In this document: positions 47,326 to 57,431 of the stretch, in pieces
How the letters are laid out: every line of letters starts with the position of its first letter
How positions within the stretch are numbered: the first letter of the stretch is position 1
Position numbers and translations under genes: made by a program
Notes under the pieces: model-generated
What the model saw: only the letters and a program-made list of their open reading frames with translations
The model's database searches: none
Told to the model about the DNA's origin: nothing
DNA from: Paragyromitra xinjiangensis
Taxonomy: Eukaryota > Ascomycota > Pezizomycetes > Pezizales > Discinaceae
Assembly (NCBI GenBank): GCA_038503065.1
Contig: JBCAMK010000013.1
Coordinates: 1,302,001 to 1,366,000 of the forward strand
DNA: 64,000 nt
Direction of reading: 5' to 3'

Positions 47326-49769
47326 GGGAAAAATGTACAATGGGTGCCTTTTTTTTCTTTCCAATTTCCTTTTTGCTTCTTCGTTAGAGAAAATGGGGAA
47401 TTTATGATGCAATGGTTCTGGTCTGTCTTGTCTCTGTCTATCTCTGTTGGGGGTTGGGTGATGGCGTAGCTTGTCGTTACAGTCAATTGTTTCAGGAAAT
47501 TTAGGAGATGTTGGGAAGAGGGAGGGGAAGGGGAAGGGGGGTCTTGAGACGATTTAAAAAGAAAGTCCTGGGCCTGGATGAAGAAGTCGACCATGCCATA
47601 CCTCCATACCCGGTATTTGTTTTTTTCGTTGCTATTGTCATTTGGTCTGGTCGACGGGATGGGCAGGTGGGCTGGCGGGATTCTTTTTCAACTATTGTCT
47701 CTTATTTTATTCTTCTCCTATATCTACTTTTTTCCCTTCTACTTTTAACTAAGCTTTTTAAACTTTTCTTCTTCTGTTTAAAGGAATGGATTACAATAAA
47801 CGGTTGCAACTCTTGCCTATTTCCTTAGATGATAGGGAAGATTCAGTTTGTACAAGCCTTGTGGCGTGTCTACTCTTGGTGAGTGGGGCGAATCACGTGA
47901 TGTATACTCCTTATGATGGACTAAGCTGGCTTCCTATATCCCTTCGCTCGTAGCTCGATTATGACCATGGCAACGAACACCCCTTCACACACACCCCGAT
48001 TACACAAGCAACCAATTATTGTTCAAAACCCTCCAAAATTTAGAATAAGAGTGTTTATAATCAGCAATGATAAATAGTCAAATCCTGACTTATATTAGTG
48101 AGATATGTTGGTTATTTCTACGCTTCTTGTGAGGCTCATTTGTAAATGAAGAGTGGTTACTTGCCGTAGTTCTAGAACATACCTACCCAATAAAAATAAT
48201 ATATAAGTTTAGATTACCTTTGGAAGCTTTCCTATAGGTCGTGTGGGGGTTCGTGATAAGTGTGTCTTGTGGTGTTCAAGTCATATTGTATCACTCGCTA
48301 TTTTAATACCGTGGATATTCGCTAAGGGAGCTATACACGGGTACACTTGTTTCTGTGAGAGTTCTGTTTCTGGTGTCTTGGTTCACGTTTTCCGGATTTC
48401 CTGTTTAGTCAGGAATAGGATGTATTGATAATTAAAGCATTAGGGAAGGGTCTTTTAGATCGTCAACCACTCCTTAGCGAGGAATTCTTGTGGTCATTGA
48501 CTGTTTGTTAAAGGATAGGGCCGGTACGGATATCCTAGGTGATCATTCAGCTGTAAGTCCATTAGCAAGATACAACCCAAAATTTACTTTTTGTTACTGT
48601 AGGGAAATTGTAGTGTTAGTAAGAATCGTAGGTGGGAGAGCTCCTAGTAGGGGTGGTTCTACCATTGTTTGCTGTGGGGGTTTTCGTGCCCATGTTTGGA
48701 GACCTACAGGTCAGAGTGGCCTCGAATCCAGGCTCTTACCTGGCTTTAGAAGTAGTTAGTGCAATTATGCTTGTTTAGGGCTTAGGGGTTTCTGGGAAAT
48801 CACATGATATATCCGCCAACCACTCTCTTCAGCTAACTTAAATCATGTGACCGTGGTATGAGAGGTACATAGATATCTACACATCGAGAACCGACCACCA
48901 GAGAGCCTGGAAACGAGGCCAGCCAAGGTCAGAGATGCTGGAAGGAGTTGAATAGACGTCATGTGACCGGAGAATGGTTGCTCCGATGGGATTAGAGTGT
49001 GAAGCGGGGGAGTGGGAAGTCCGATTCGTAATAATGGAGGGAGCGTCGGAGATGGGATATATTGGGAGTAGCAAGCTCCTTTCTAGAGGCACATACGCAG
49101 CAAAAATATCTGTAATAACTTGGTAACCTGCACTTTCTGCGACCTTATATATCTACTAGAACCTGTCTTCTATATCATTGATCCCCCGTCAGACCGATGA
49201 GAACTAAATATACCTTGTCGTGAAAGGAGATGGTTTTTAGTAAATAGACGAGGATTCTTGGAAATAGAACATTATCCGGGTCATCAGTTTCATCACGAAA
49301 TATCACTCGACTTGCATACCCCAACTGTTGGGGGGCCGAGATGTAAGGAGGTAAGAAGCAGATCGACTACTTGACATCTAAATGTTGGCAGCGTCCTATC
49401 TATATATTTGTGTAGTTGCCCTAAATACATATCTTACTCATTTCCGACTCCGAAGCCTGTCTTGTGCCCATCCTATTTTATCTAGAATTTATTGAATTTT
49501 TTAAAAAACTTCACAATTCTAGTCAAAGATGTGAGGTAGAGCCCTGGCGCGAGCATTAAGTCTGGGCACGAGACAGCTCCGAAGCCACAGTTAAATGACT
49601 CGTCAAAAAAAGACTTAGAGCTATAAGTAAAGATTTTCAATCATGATCATTATACTAAGGGGTTACAGCAGAAATCGAGTCCTATCTAAAAACTGCAATA
49701 TGCGCTGGGAAAATACGTAATAATAGACGACTTTTTGATAAACAACCAAGGAAATAGAAACATCACGCA
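47326..49769. other. Intergenic spacer
   Basis: No supported gene in 2.4 kb. Frames such as 47508-47828 are low-complexity (F/L-rich) 3'-flank sequence. No repeats or RNA genes were recognised. Confidence 0.5.
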
Positions 49770-51994
49770 CTACCTTACGATTTCATTATCAATTTTATCC
49801 CACGAGAGAGTCAGTAGATCCGACCGCGTCACATTCTTATAAACCATCTCAAACTTGACATCCGCTGTCCCAATATATATTTTGACCTGATAAGTAGCCT
49901 GAAAATACTTCTTGGACCCAAACCTAAACCAGCCCTCCCTCTTCATCTTTTTCAGTTCGAATTCGCGTTTCGGGCAGTTTCTTAAGTCTGCCGTTAATCT
50001 ACAGACCTCTGTAACACCTGCATTTTAAAAGTTAGATTGGCCTTCCTCTGAAACGAAAGTTTTCTTACCAGATCCTATGCGTTGTGGTGGGTTTTCACCC
50101 GCAAACTGTACCAAGACCTCGCTCCAAGCTTCATCACATTTCTTAAATTTGCGGATTAAGTGTTTTTCGATACATGCCGCAGCTCCTTCGGTGAATCGGT
50201 CACCCTATTTTTTGTTGCAATCCGTAAGCATGAAGCCATCTTGTTTATGTTCTAGCTCATACCTTTCGGATAAACCATGAAATCTGATTCCGAGCAAACG
50301 TCTCCTTAGTATCTGGATGCACGAACTTCTCATGTTCAAAGTGTCTATTCGGGTCAAACACCTGCATTGTTAGTAACCCGTAGTGCGAACGACAAAGCCG
50401 AGCTTTAACGGGATCGTCTTCGTTTTTGAGTCTTTGTATTTGGTTTAAGATAGCACCGAGAACTACTGCTTGCTGACTATTCCATGAGATTTTAGCCTAT
50501 GGTATTTAGGAGGAATTGGGATCAGACTTACGCTTCGGTAGGCTTAACTATGAGGATACTTGGATCGATCCCACGGATGTAACTCTCAATTTGGCTTTTA
50601 AGGTACGGCGAGGTACCGAATCCGCCGACGAGAAATAGAAACTTTCAAATGAGGGATCAGAACCATGGCTTGAATCAGGGTCCTGGGTATACCATACGCT
50701 CACATGTCTGCCCTTAGCTTTACACTCTTCAACATGACTTCCGATTAGTTCTTTTGTTTTAAACACCGGGTCTGCGAAAAGCTCCTGCATTTTATCTCTA
50801 CCCCAAACGTCAATAGTTTTCATTAACACATTCGGTTATTTCTATCCGTACCGAGATATAGGGAAATATCCACCCTTCTTCCCAGGACATGGTATACTAT
50901 CACGCGGCAATCGAATATTAAAATTCTCCTCAGGCGTACTAAGGTCGAAACGTTCCTTTTGTTCGATAAACCCCTCGAGCATGGCGTCTTTCTCTTTGAT
51001 TGTTAGGCCTCGCATTGTTTCTGGTCCGAGTACGGAACTCATGAAGGATTTGAAACCGACGTCAATGGAGGTTGAGCCGCAGTAGGCACCTGGGGTAGGG
51101 TTAGTGTTGTGGTTCAGTGTGGTGCTTGAGGGGGGGAAAAGCTACCAGAGGTTATTCCAGTTTGCTCTACTTGGATTCTTGGGTGGATTTGGAGGATGGT
51201 GTATGAAGAGAGATCCTGTGCACTATTAATCAACGTATGTCCTTTTAAAGGAAATATCAATGTAGAGTAGTTACTCACAACTGTTCCACCACCAGCGTCG
51301 CAAACAACGAAACAGTCTCCGACCTGTAGTAGTTCGTAAGCCAAAACCTTGACTTCAGTAGAACTAGCATTGAGTCGTACCCGATAGCTTTTATTCGTCC
51401 GCATTGGCTGAGCTTCCATCGTATATAAAGCTGCCGCCTCCGGCTCCGTCAAACTCACTTCAAAATCGTGATTACCAATCCCAGTGGTTTTAACGATACG
51501 TCGAAAGTTCTCCACAGCACCATTTTCAAACGTAGCCGGAACAGTTAATAGGAATTTGTAGTCCACATCGTTACTAGACAACCCTTCGATGGCAAGAGTC
51601 TTCGTTAAGTGACTGTATAGACCTTCTAAGTAATCACGCACTACATCATTCAGGGTTTTCCCAGGTGGACTTGGGTATTTATCTGAACTCCTAGGATCCA
51701 AGAAAGTCTTGAAGACCCTCATCCTCAGGCTTCGAGTCGACCTCTCTGCCTCAAACCCCCATAACGGAGGGTCGCCATTATCTGGGTACGCGACTATTGT
51801 TGGGACCTTATAGCTGTTCCTAGTCGGGGGTTGTCCTGGCCAATTCCCAAGCTGTGTGAAGAGCATGCGCATGCCATAAACTCGGGCATAAGCGATCCCT
51901 AGAGAGAATCAATAGCTATCTTTAAGAACTAGGTGCCGTACGAACCGGAATATGTTGTGCCAAAGTCTATAGCGATAGCCAGTGGTTCTAACAT
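49770..51994 (-). CDS. Fungal Hsp70-like ATPase (actin-fold), intact
   Basis: Nine exons on the minus strand: 51994-51946, 51898-51279, 51215-51146, 51089-50852, 50797-50704, 50641-50532, 50476-50263, 50204-50069 and 50017-49770. They total 1779 nt, 592 aa, with every phase matching. The protein has the actin-fold nucleotide motifs: MLEPLAIAIDFGTTYSG (phosphate 1), VVCDAGGGTVDLSSY (phosphate 2) and FLVGGFGTSPYL (adenosine). TVPATFENGAVENFRRIV and TEPEAAALYTM are further Hsp70-type blocks. It lacks the canonical substrate-binding domain of Hsp70; the C-terminus (about 130 residues) is a separate beta-rich region ending WDKIDNEIVR. Such Hsp70-like proteins are expanded in filamentous fungi and have unclear roles. 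Some introns needed care: the one after PISR is 54 nt, and the acceptor before QQAVVLGAIL gives the family-like join. No signal peptide. Confidence 0.88.
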
Positions 51995-53258
51995 CTTGGA
52001 CTCTGGAGAAAGTAGTAGGGAAGACAGAAGGCTCTCGAATAGCCGCAGCTACATAAGTAAGATGGATATTTTCACGCCCTACGAGCACAGTGGGCAAGCG
52101 ATCACACAATACCCAGTTATCGCGCTTCCAACCGCGTACATTATGCAAAGGACGCAATATTGAGACATTGTCGCACAGCCGTACGACATATTAAACATGC
52201 ATATGCAGAGCCTGCCGAGAATTGGTTGAGAAATGAAGCCCGTAAGGCATCCAGCTTATCAAATCTGTGCCGTCCCAGGCAGTCCCACTCTAAGATGTCC
52301 GGTGAGTACGGTCTGCAGCATGAAAAGAACTATATATGTTCGACTACAAGGATAACCGGTGGTTTGATAATTCGGAATGCGTGGGTAAGGGCATAGAATA
52401 TGGGCTGGGGCTGAGAGGGAATAAGTCCCATCTAGGCAGCATTCAGTACCGTTTCGGCCACACCACAACTTCGACTTGAACCACACCCTACTGATAAAGA
52501 ACTTTTACATTTACAACTACATAACTGATAGAGTAACGCAGAACAGGCCTAAGCGAAACACCATACCAGACCAAGAAACTTGAAACGCCTTCCCCGGGTC
52601 CTTTTCTAGGGAGGAGATTGAGTGAGAAGATGGCTTTTTTTGGTGGGAGTGAAACTAGCGCTCAGATATACCCCGAGTCATGCTAAGAAATACTGCGGCA
52701 ATAGGCTGTTGAAGGGGTGGGCAACTTGGTTGCCACCTAAAAGTTGAGTGAGGGGAGGTCTTGGCGCTCGGGAATTGACTTCCTGGTTCCACTCCCGGTA
52801 CAGGTTTTAGACTTGGTCCACTATACCGTAAAAACTCGAAAAATTCGTTATCTCAGCAATCCACGTGGTAGGGTGGGTAGATGATTTTACTGGTTACCCC
52901 GGTTGATTTTTCGGTTACTTCTATAGAACGACGGGTAGCTACTTATTCAAAGAAAGCTCCAATTGTAGCTTCAAACACCATAGAGCCGCTCTCGCTTGCC
53001 CTACCACGTGGATTGCGGAGATAACGAATTTTTCGAGTTTTTACGGTACTCTAACTTAAGATCTAAATGTGTGGGCACTGGACGTGTGCGATGCGGCCCG
53101 CATGCATGAGGAGAGTTGTTGTGCTTCTACCTGTATATGGTCCAAAGCTGAACCACACCCAAAAGCCTTCCCACCTTCATAAGAGCTGGTGCTTCGCATT
53201 GCCATTTCGCGGCTCCCCACCGTGAATTCCACCCTAGGTCCTAAGAGTTGTTTCCAAA
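51995..53258. other. Intergenic region with a MITE
   Basis: Holds the MITE at 52826-53046. Around 52632 an ATG opens a short frame reading MAFFGGSETSAQ. A related frame, MAILGESETSAQ, lies at 18715 inside another MITE. Otherwise nothing is supported. Confidence 0.5.
52826..53046. mobile_element. MITE, 221 bp, about 47-bp terminal inverted repeats, TA target site
   Basis: The ends CCGTAAAAACTCGAAAAATT and their reverse complement match over about 47 bp with one mismatch (CTCAGC against CTCCGC). TA flanks both sides (52824-52825 and 53047-53048). No coding capacity. The arm contains GGTAGGG and CACGTGG. The terminal CCGT is shared with the family at 19512 and 57267. Probably Tc1/mariner/pogo class. 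Confidence 0.9.
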
Positions 53259-54862
53259 ATGTCAGACCCGTATGCGCAGGCACAACAAGACCTACGAAAC
53301 GCACAATCATCTATATTAGCGGCGGAAAAACAGTTGGAGAATGTAGGACCCTCTGGTGCACCACAGTACTTGCTGAACGAGCCAGAAGGATGGCTGCTAT
53401 CGGCTGAAGTCATGATAAACGAGACATTAGCAGAGTCGGACGCGTCAAGCCAACCCCCAAAGGTGAATGGGGTAATTATTGCACTGAACTCGGTGATTGG
53501 CTCGCTGGGCGCAATAAAAACACCAGTTGAAGCAGTGGCAGCGGCGGGCCAGGTGCAAACAACGCTGCAGGGTGTACTAAATCTCCTGGTCCAGGCAAAA
53601 GTTATTCTACCTCAAATATCATCGACGGTAACACCAATTCGATCAGTAATTACTGCGGCACCAACAGTTCTCACGACAGTTCCCACGACAGTAGGAACTT
53701 CTACGGTCTCGATAGCGACGACTCTAGCCAGCACCCCGCCCGGGATTACCACTCCAATATCAGCTCCAACAACCACAACGACAATAGTGCCTACCCACAC
53801 GAGCACACATCACCCAAACTCAGGTCTCAAGCCCGGGCAAAAAGCCGGCATTGCCATCGGAGTTATCCTCTTCGCCGCCATTTGCGCAATCATATTCTTC
53901 CTCTTCCGCCAGCGACGAAAGTCCCGCCACTCCAACCGAAAGGTCAGCGCCCAAAGCCCCGAAACTTGGCACTCAGTTCCAATAGAACTAAGCGCACCCG
54001 GGCCAAAACTACCCGTCGTCGGCGTCCAAAAAGCCCCATTCACACTTATAGACGAAGGAGCCGCTGCTCCATGGTACGAACAACCGAAAGACGACGAAGC
54101 AATGGTTCGGCTCTTCAAAGAGGTTGACAGTCGTCTAACGGACCATGTCCTCAACTTTTACGTCGCTTCTGATGGTGAAACGTACGGCGATGAGATCTCT
54201 ACGCTGCCGAGAGATGTGAGGAGGAGTCTTGAAAGGAGGATACCGAGGTTGGAGTATCTACTTGGGCAGGGGTCGAGGGGTTTTGTTCTACGTGCTATTG
54301 TTGTTGATAGGGTTATGAGAGCGGTTGATGAAGCAATTCAGGTACCGGCCGAGGTGAATAGGGGTGGTGTGTCCCGAATCCCTTACCTTATAAGGAAACC
54401 AGCTAACTCAAAAACTAAGTTCCGTCAGCTTCTAAGCATAGTGTTCACGCTACTACTAGTCCCGAAAACGGACTTGATAGTTATGAATTACCAGCACAAA
54501 AAATTCTCAAGATTGCTCGGGCCGCACATGAAGAAACAAGAGCATTCACAATCGACAATTCAACAAACGACGCACGACTTCAAAGCCTAGAAGCCATCGT
54601 AAAAAGCGCAGGCGATTTCGCCATCACGATGAAACGACAACCAACTCGATTCGAGCTTATCTGGCCATCCTCCATATATTCAAGCGCAGCAGCTTTCGAT
54701 CCTAACACTATGGAAGCCACATACAGAGTGCCAAACGAGGGACACTCTGGGATAGGGGCGGTTCGGGTAGCTGTATTTCCTGGATTGCAGAAGTTGGGGG
54801 GTGAGCATGGACGGAAGGAGGAAAGATCGATCTTGTCGAAAATTCAAGTACTCGTGTATTAA
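53259..54862 (+). CDS. Single-pass membrane protein with Thr-rich stalk
   Basis: Two exons are proposed, 53259-54341 and about 54437-54862, 502 aa in frame. Residues 1-130 are helical and Ala/Gln-rich (QQDLRNAQSSILAAEKQ). Residues about 130-190 are Thr/Ser/Pro-rich (TTVPTTVGTSTVSIATTL), probably O-glycosylated. A transmembrane helix spans 195-216 (KAGIAIGVILFAAICAIIFF), followed by basic RQRRKSRH, so the C-terminus should be cytosolic. The C-terminal half has RRIPRLEYLLGQGSRGFVLR and TRFELIWPSSIYSSAA, recurrent in fungal membrane proteins of unknown function. There is no N-terminal signal peptide; the TM helix would act as signal-anchor. The exon 2 acceptor is the weakest part (alternatives at 54420, 54429 and 54460 change a few residues). 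No name is assigned. Confidence 0.75.
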
Positions 54863-55332
54863 TGCACTTTCCCTATTGGGGGTGCGAGGAGTATATGAGT
54901 GAGGTTGAGGTGGCCAGGGTGCTCAGGCGCGATAAGGCGCGGAAAACGCTTTTTGATAACCTGGCTGTTCGACTTCACCCCTTATGCGCGTGTGTTTAAT
55001 TTAGGTACTGACTATGCGCTCGGCACGAGTCTTGGGGATGATGGGATGTGGGTTGGGGGTTTTTCTTGTGGTATAGATTAATTATGTCGGTGTAATGCCT
55101 GGAATGGGTTTATTATGCAAAATACATCAGGTATCATGATACATGTAACCGTAATCTCTCGGCGATAACTAGCTCAAATAGGTAGTAAATATACACGCCG
55201 GATCCAATGACAAGAGAAATGAGAACAAATGAAGAATCTCGTAAATATATTCACATCAAACCCCTTCCCTCCAGCGGGAAAATTACTTGAAGAAAAGAAG
55301 CGAAAGGAAGCGAGACCAAACGGTACGCACAT
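54863..55332. other. Short intergenic spacer
   Basis: Lies between two convergent genes. One TACATGTA palindrome at 55140-55147. No other feature seen. Confidence 0.5.
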
Positions 55333-56370
55333 TCATGAGATATCCCTACGCGCTTGTGTCCATTCCATCCACTCATCATCCTGAAACCTTTTTGCATCTA
55401 TAGCATACTTTTCCTGTAGCGTCAGCCCTAATGCACGTTCATCCGCCTCGACTGATGATCGAGAGGGTTGTTCTCGAACTTTCTGCGTAGTTGAGACGTC
55501 GGTTGGCCGTAGCTGTGATGTCGGATCGAACCGATATCCCCTCCCGCCAATCCCCGCGTCTACACTGGCACTTCTTGTCCCAAGCCGAGGCGCCCCACTC
55601 CATGACGGTACGTCTCGCTCTGAGATACTCCCCTTCGTGTCGGAGCTGGTCAACTGGGGCTCTTTGTCTTCTATGAGGGTCGTCGTGTTTATCCCCCAAG
55701 TGTTGTCAGCCTCGAGTTCATATCTTGGTCCCCAAGTACTGTCGGCTCCAAGCTCACGGGCTGTCCCCCAAGATCGCTCGGCCTCAAGCTCATATGCCCC
55801 GTCCCAGTCTCTGCTTTGTGATTTCAGAGCTGCTTCGATATATCGTGACCTGAGATCCACGCTTGAACCCGTATATGAAGCGATTGAATCACGGGTCCCC
55901 GTCCTAGCCCCCTCGTGGGCTATGCTGATAAGGGTGCAACTAAGCTGGCAAGTAAACGCCGTCATTAAGTTCTGGAGGCTTTGGTTGAAGGCTAATAGTT
56001 TCCCCGTAAGTCGACGCATGTCGTTACCCACGATGTTTTGTTTTCGTTGTAGTCTTCTGAGGAAGGATTTGCTGTACATATTTGTGAAAATCTGGCGGAG
56101 GATCGCATCTATTTCGTTGAACCTTGCTTTAAACATCCGAAGCCGACGTTCATAGTCCCCCATGAAAGACGGAGTAATCGAAGAGTTCCGAAAGAGCTTT
56201 TCAATATCGTTCAATGTCTCCCCAACGAAGAAGTACTGCTGCAAGACATCTTCGAATTCTTTACCCGCATCACCAAGTTCCTCTATCATCTGGCAGGCGC
56301 CGGAAACCGACTGGGTCATCGTGCTTATGAGGCTGAAGCAAGCTTCAAAAGAAACAGGAGATGCATCCAT
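55333..56370 (-). CDS. HeLo-like protein with three 12-residue WG repeats
   Basis: An intronless 345-residue protein. Residues 1-150 form a helical domain (FEACFSLISTMTQSVSGACQ, LQQYFFVGETLNDIEKLF, LLAFNQSLQNLMTAF) resembling the HeLo-like/NACHT-N domains that begin many fungal STAND receptors, where the domain can mediate cell death. The usual NTPase module is absent, so it is a stand-alone version. Residues 193-228 are three tandem 12-residue units: YELEAERSWGTA, RELGADSTWGPR, YELEADNTWGIN. They read like a short motif repeated for self-association, such as amyloid or prion-like signalling motifs, although they match none I know. The rest is disordered and ends EWMEWTQARRDIS. No signal peptide or TM segment. 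HeLo assignment is by pattern, without a profile search. Confidence 0.7.
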   Translation of the reverse strand: MDASPVSFEACFSLISTMTQSVSGACQMIEELGDAGKEFEDVLQQYFFVGETLNDIEKLFRNSSITPSFMGDYERRLRMFKARFNEIDAILRQIFTNMYSKSFLRRLQRKQNIVGNDMRRLTGKLLAFNQSLQNLMTAFTCQLSCTLISIAHEGARTGTRDSIASYTGSSVDLRSRYIEAALKSQSRDWDGAYELEAERSWGTARELGADSTWGPRYELEADNTWGINTTTLIEDKEPQLTSSDTKGSISERDVPSWSGAPRLGTRSASVDAGIGGRGYRFDPTSQLRPTDVSTTQKVREQPSRSSVEADERALGLTLQEKYAIDAKRFQDDEWMEWTQARRDIS

Positions 56371-57266
56371 TGTGTGGGGCTAGACAGTTGTGACAGCAAA
56401 GGGTTGGACTTCAATAGGAACTTGGGTTTCGATCAAGGTTATCGGGGGTTACGCCTTCCCGTACGCTGGATCCTTCCGACCCTAAAGTTGGGGCACACCT
56501 TGCAGAATTCATAAGCCACATGATTGGCTGTAAATGGAAGGTCGTTGGCTTGAGTACATATTTTCTTTTCCACAAATTATGGCTCTGCTTTATGCATGTA
56601 CCCGTCACGATCGACCCGAGATAATTAACAACCAGCACGCAAAGCTTTGGATTGTGGGAAATTACTGACTGGGCATTGTTCACTAAACACCTAAGCTTTT
56701 GCATACCTGGAGCAAGGTAGGTATTGTAATTACAATGGTTTAATTTAGCTCGCGCCCAAAAGTTTGGATTCTTCCTTGACTAAAGCCTATTGTGCGCTTA
56801 TCCGGTTCTATTGCTTGCTTAGTTATGCTTGAGTTATCTAACGTCTCAACCGCCATTCCGTTGGGCTTTTCCACTCTCGCAAGTTAGTTGGTAAGCTACG
56901 CTTTTCCTAAACTATAGTCGACTATTCCGAAAGAGGATAACTATTGGCTAATGAAGCCTATTCCTACAACGTAACATTAGATACCGCCGTAAGCTAAAAA
57001 CCACCAAGTGGATCGCAATAGCGAGATAACTGTGGACAATTCGATAAGTAGCCTCGGATATGCATGGTGGATTTGGTTGTTTCAGAATCGCGTCACGGTG
57101 GTTTTGGTGGTGTTGCTTAGTGCGTGACCAACAATCCAACAATCCAACAATCCACAGGATCTTATGTGAATCACCATTTCACGATTTGGGTAACTTTTGA
57201 TCGGACTTTCCCCAAGAGCGCTGCCTTCAGTTTTCGCAGCACGCGAAGCGAGCCGTCACTCACCTA

Positions 57267-57431
57267 CCGTATGTACTCTTCAAATACGACCTGCACTTGC
57301 CCCGTGGCTTACGCGCAGAGTAATCTTCCGAATGGTCGAGTTCCTGTGGCTCTCTCTTTTTCTGCCACATTCGGCACCATATTAAGTTTAGCGTGAGGCA
57401 GGTGCAGGTCGTATTTGAAGAGTACATACGG
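57267..57431. mobile_element. MITE, 165 bp, TA target site, same family as 19512-19661
   Basis: The ends CCGTATGTACTCTTCAAATA and their reverse complement match over about 37 bp with two mismatches. The flanking TA duplication is intact (57265-57266 and 57432-57433). The first 29 bases of the arms agree with the 19512 copy except at a few positions (CTCT-C against CTCT-T). No coding capacity. The intact target site makes this the better-preserved copy. Confidence 0.9.

Noticed and set aside
50205..50262. In-frame stop following NQISWFIRK in the Hsp70-like gene
   Set aside because: It falls inside a 58-nt intron with correct phase on both sides.
50842..50870. Apparent stop and frameshift in the Hsp70-like gene after PISRYG
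   Set aside because: A 54-nt GT-AG intron (50851-50798) removes the stop and restores the frame exactly, so the gene is not broken.
57124..57150. Short CAATC(CAA) tandem repeat as a possible CRISPR-like or satellite array
   Set aside because: Only about three units of nine bases, with no spacers; a simple microsatellite.
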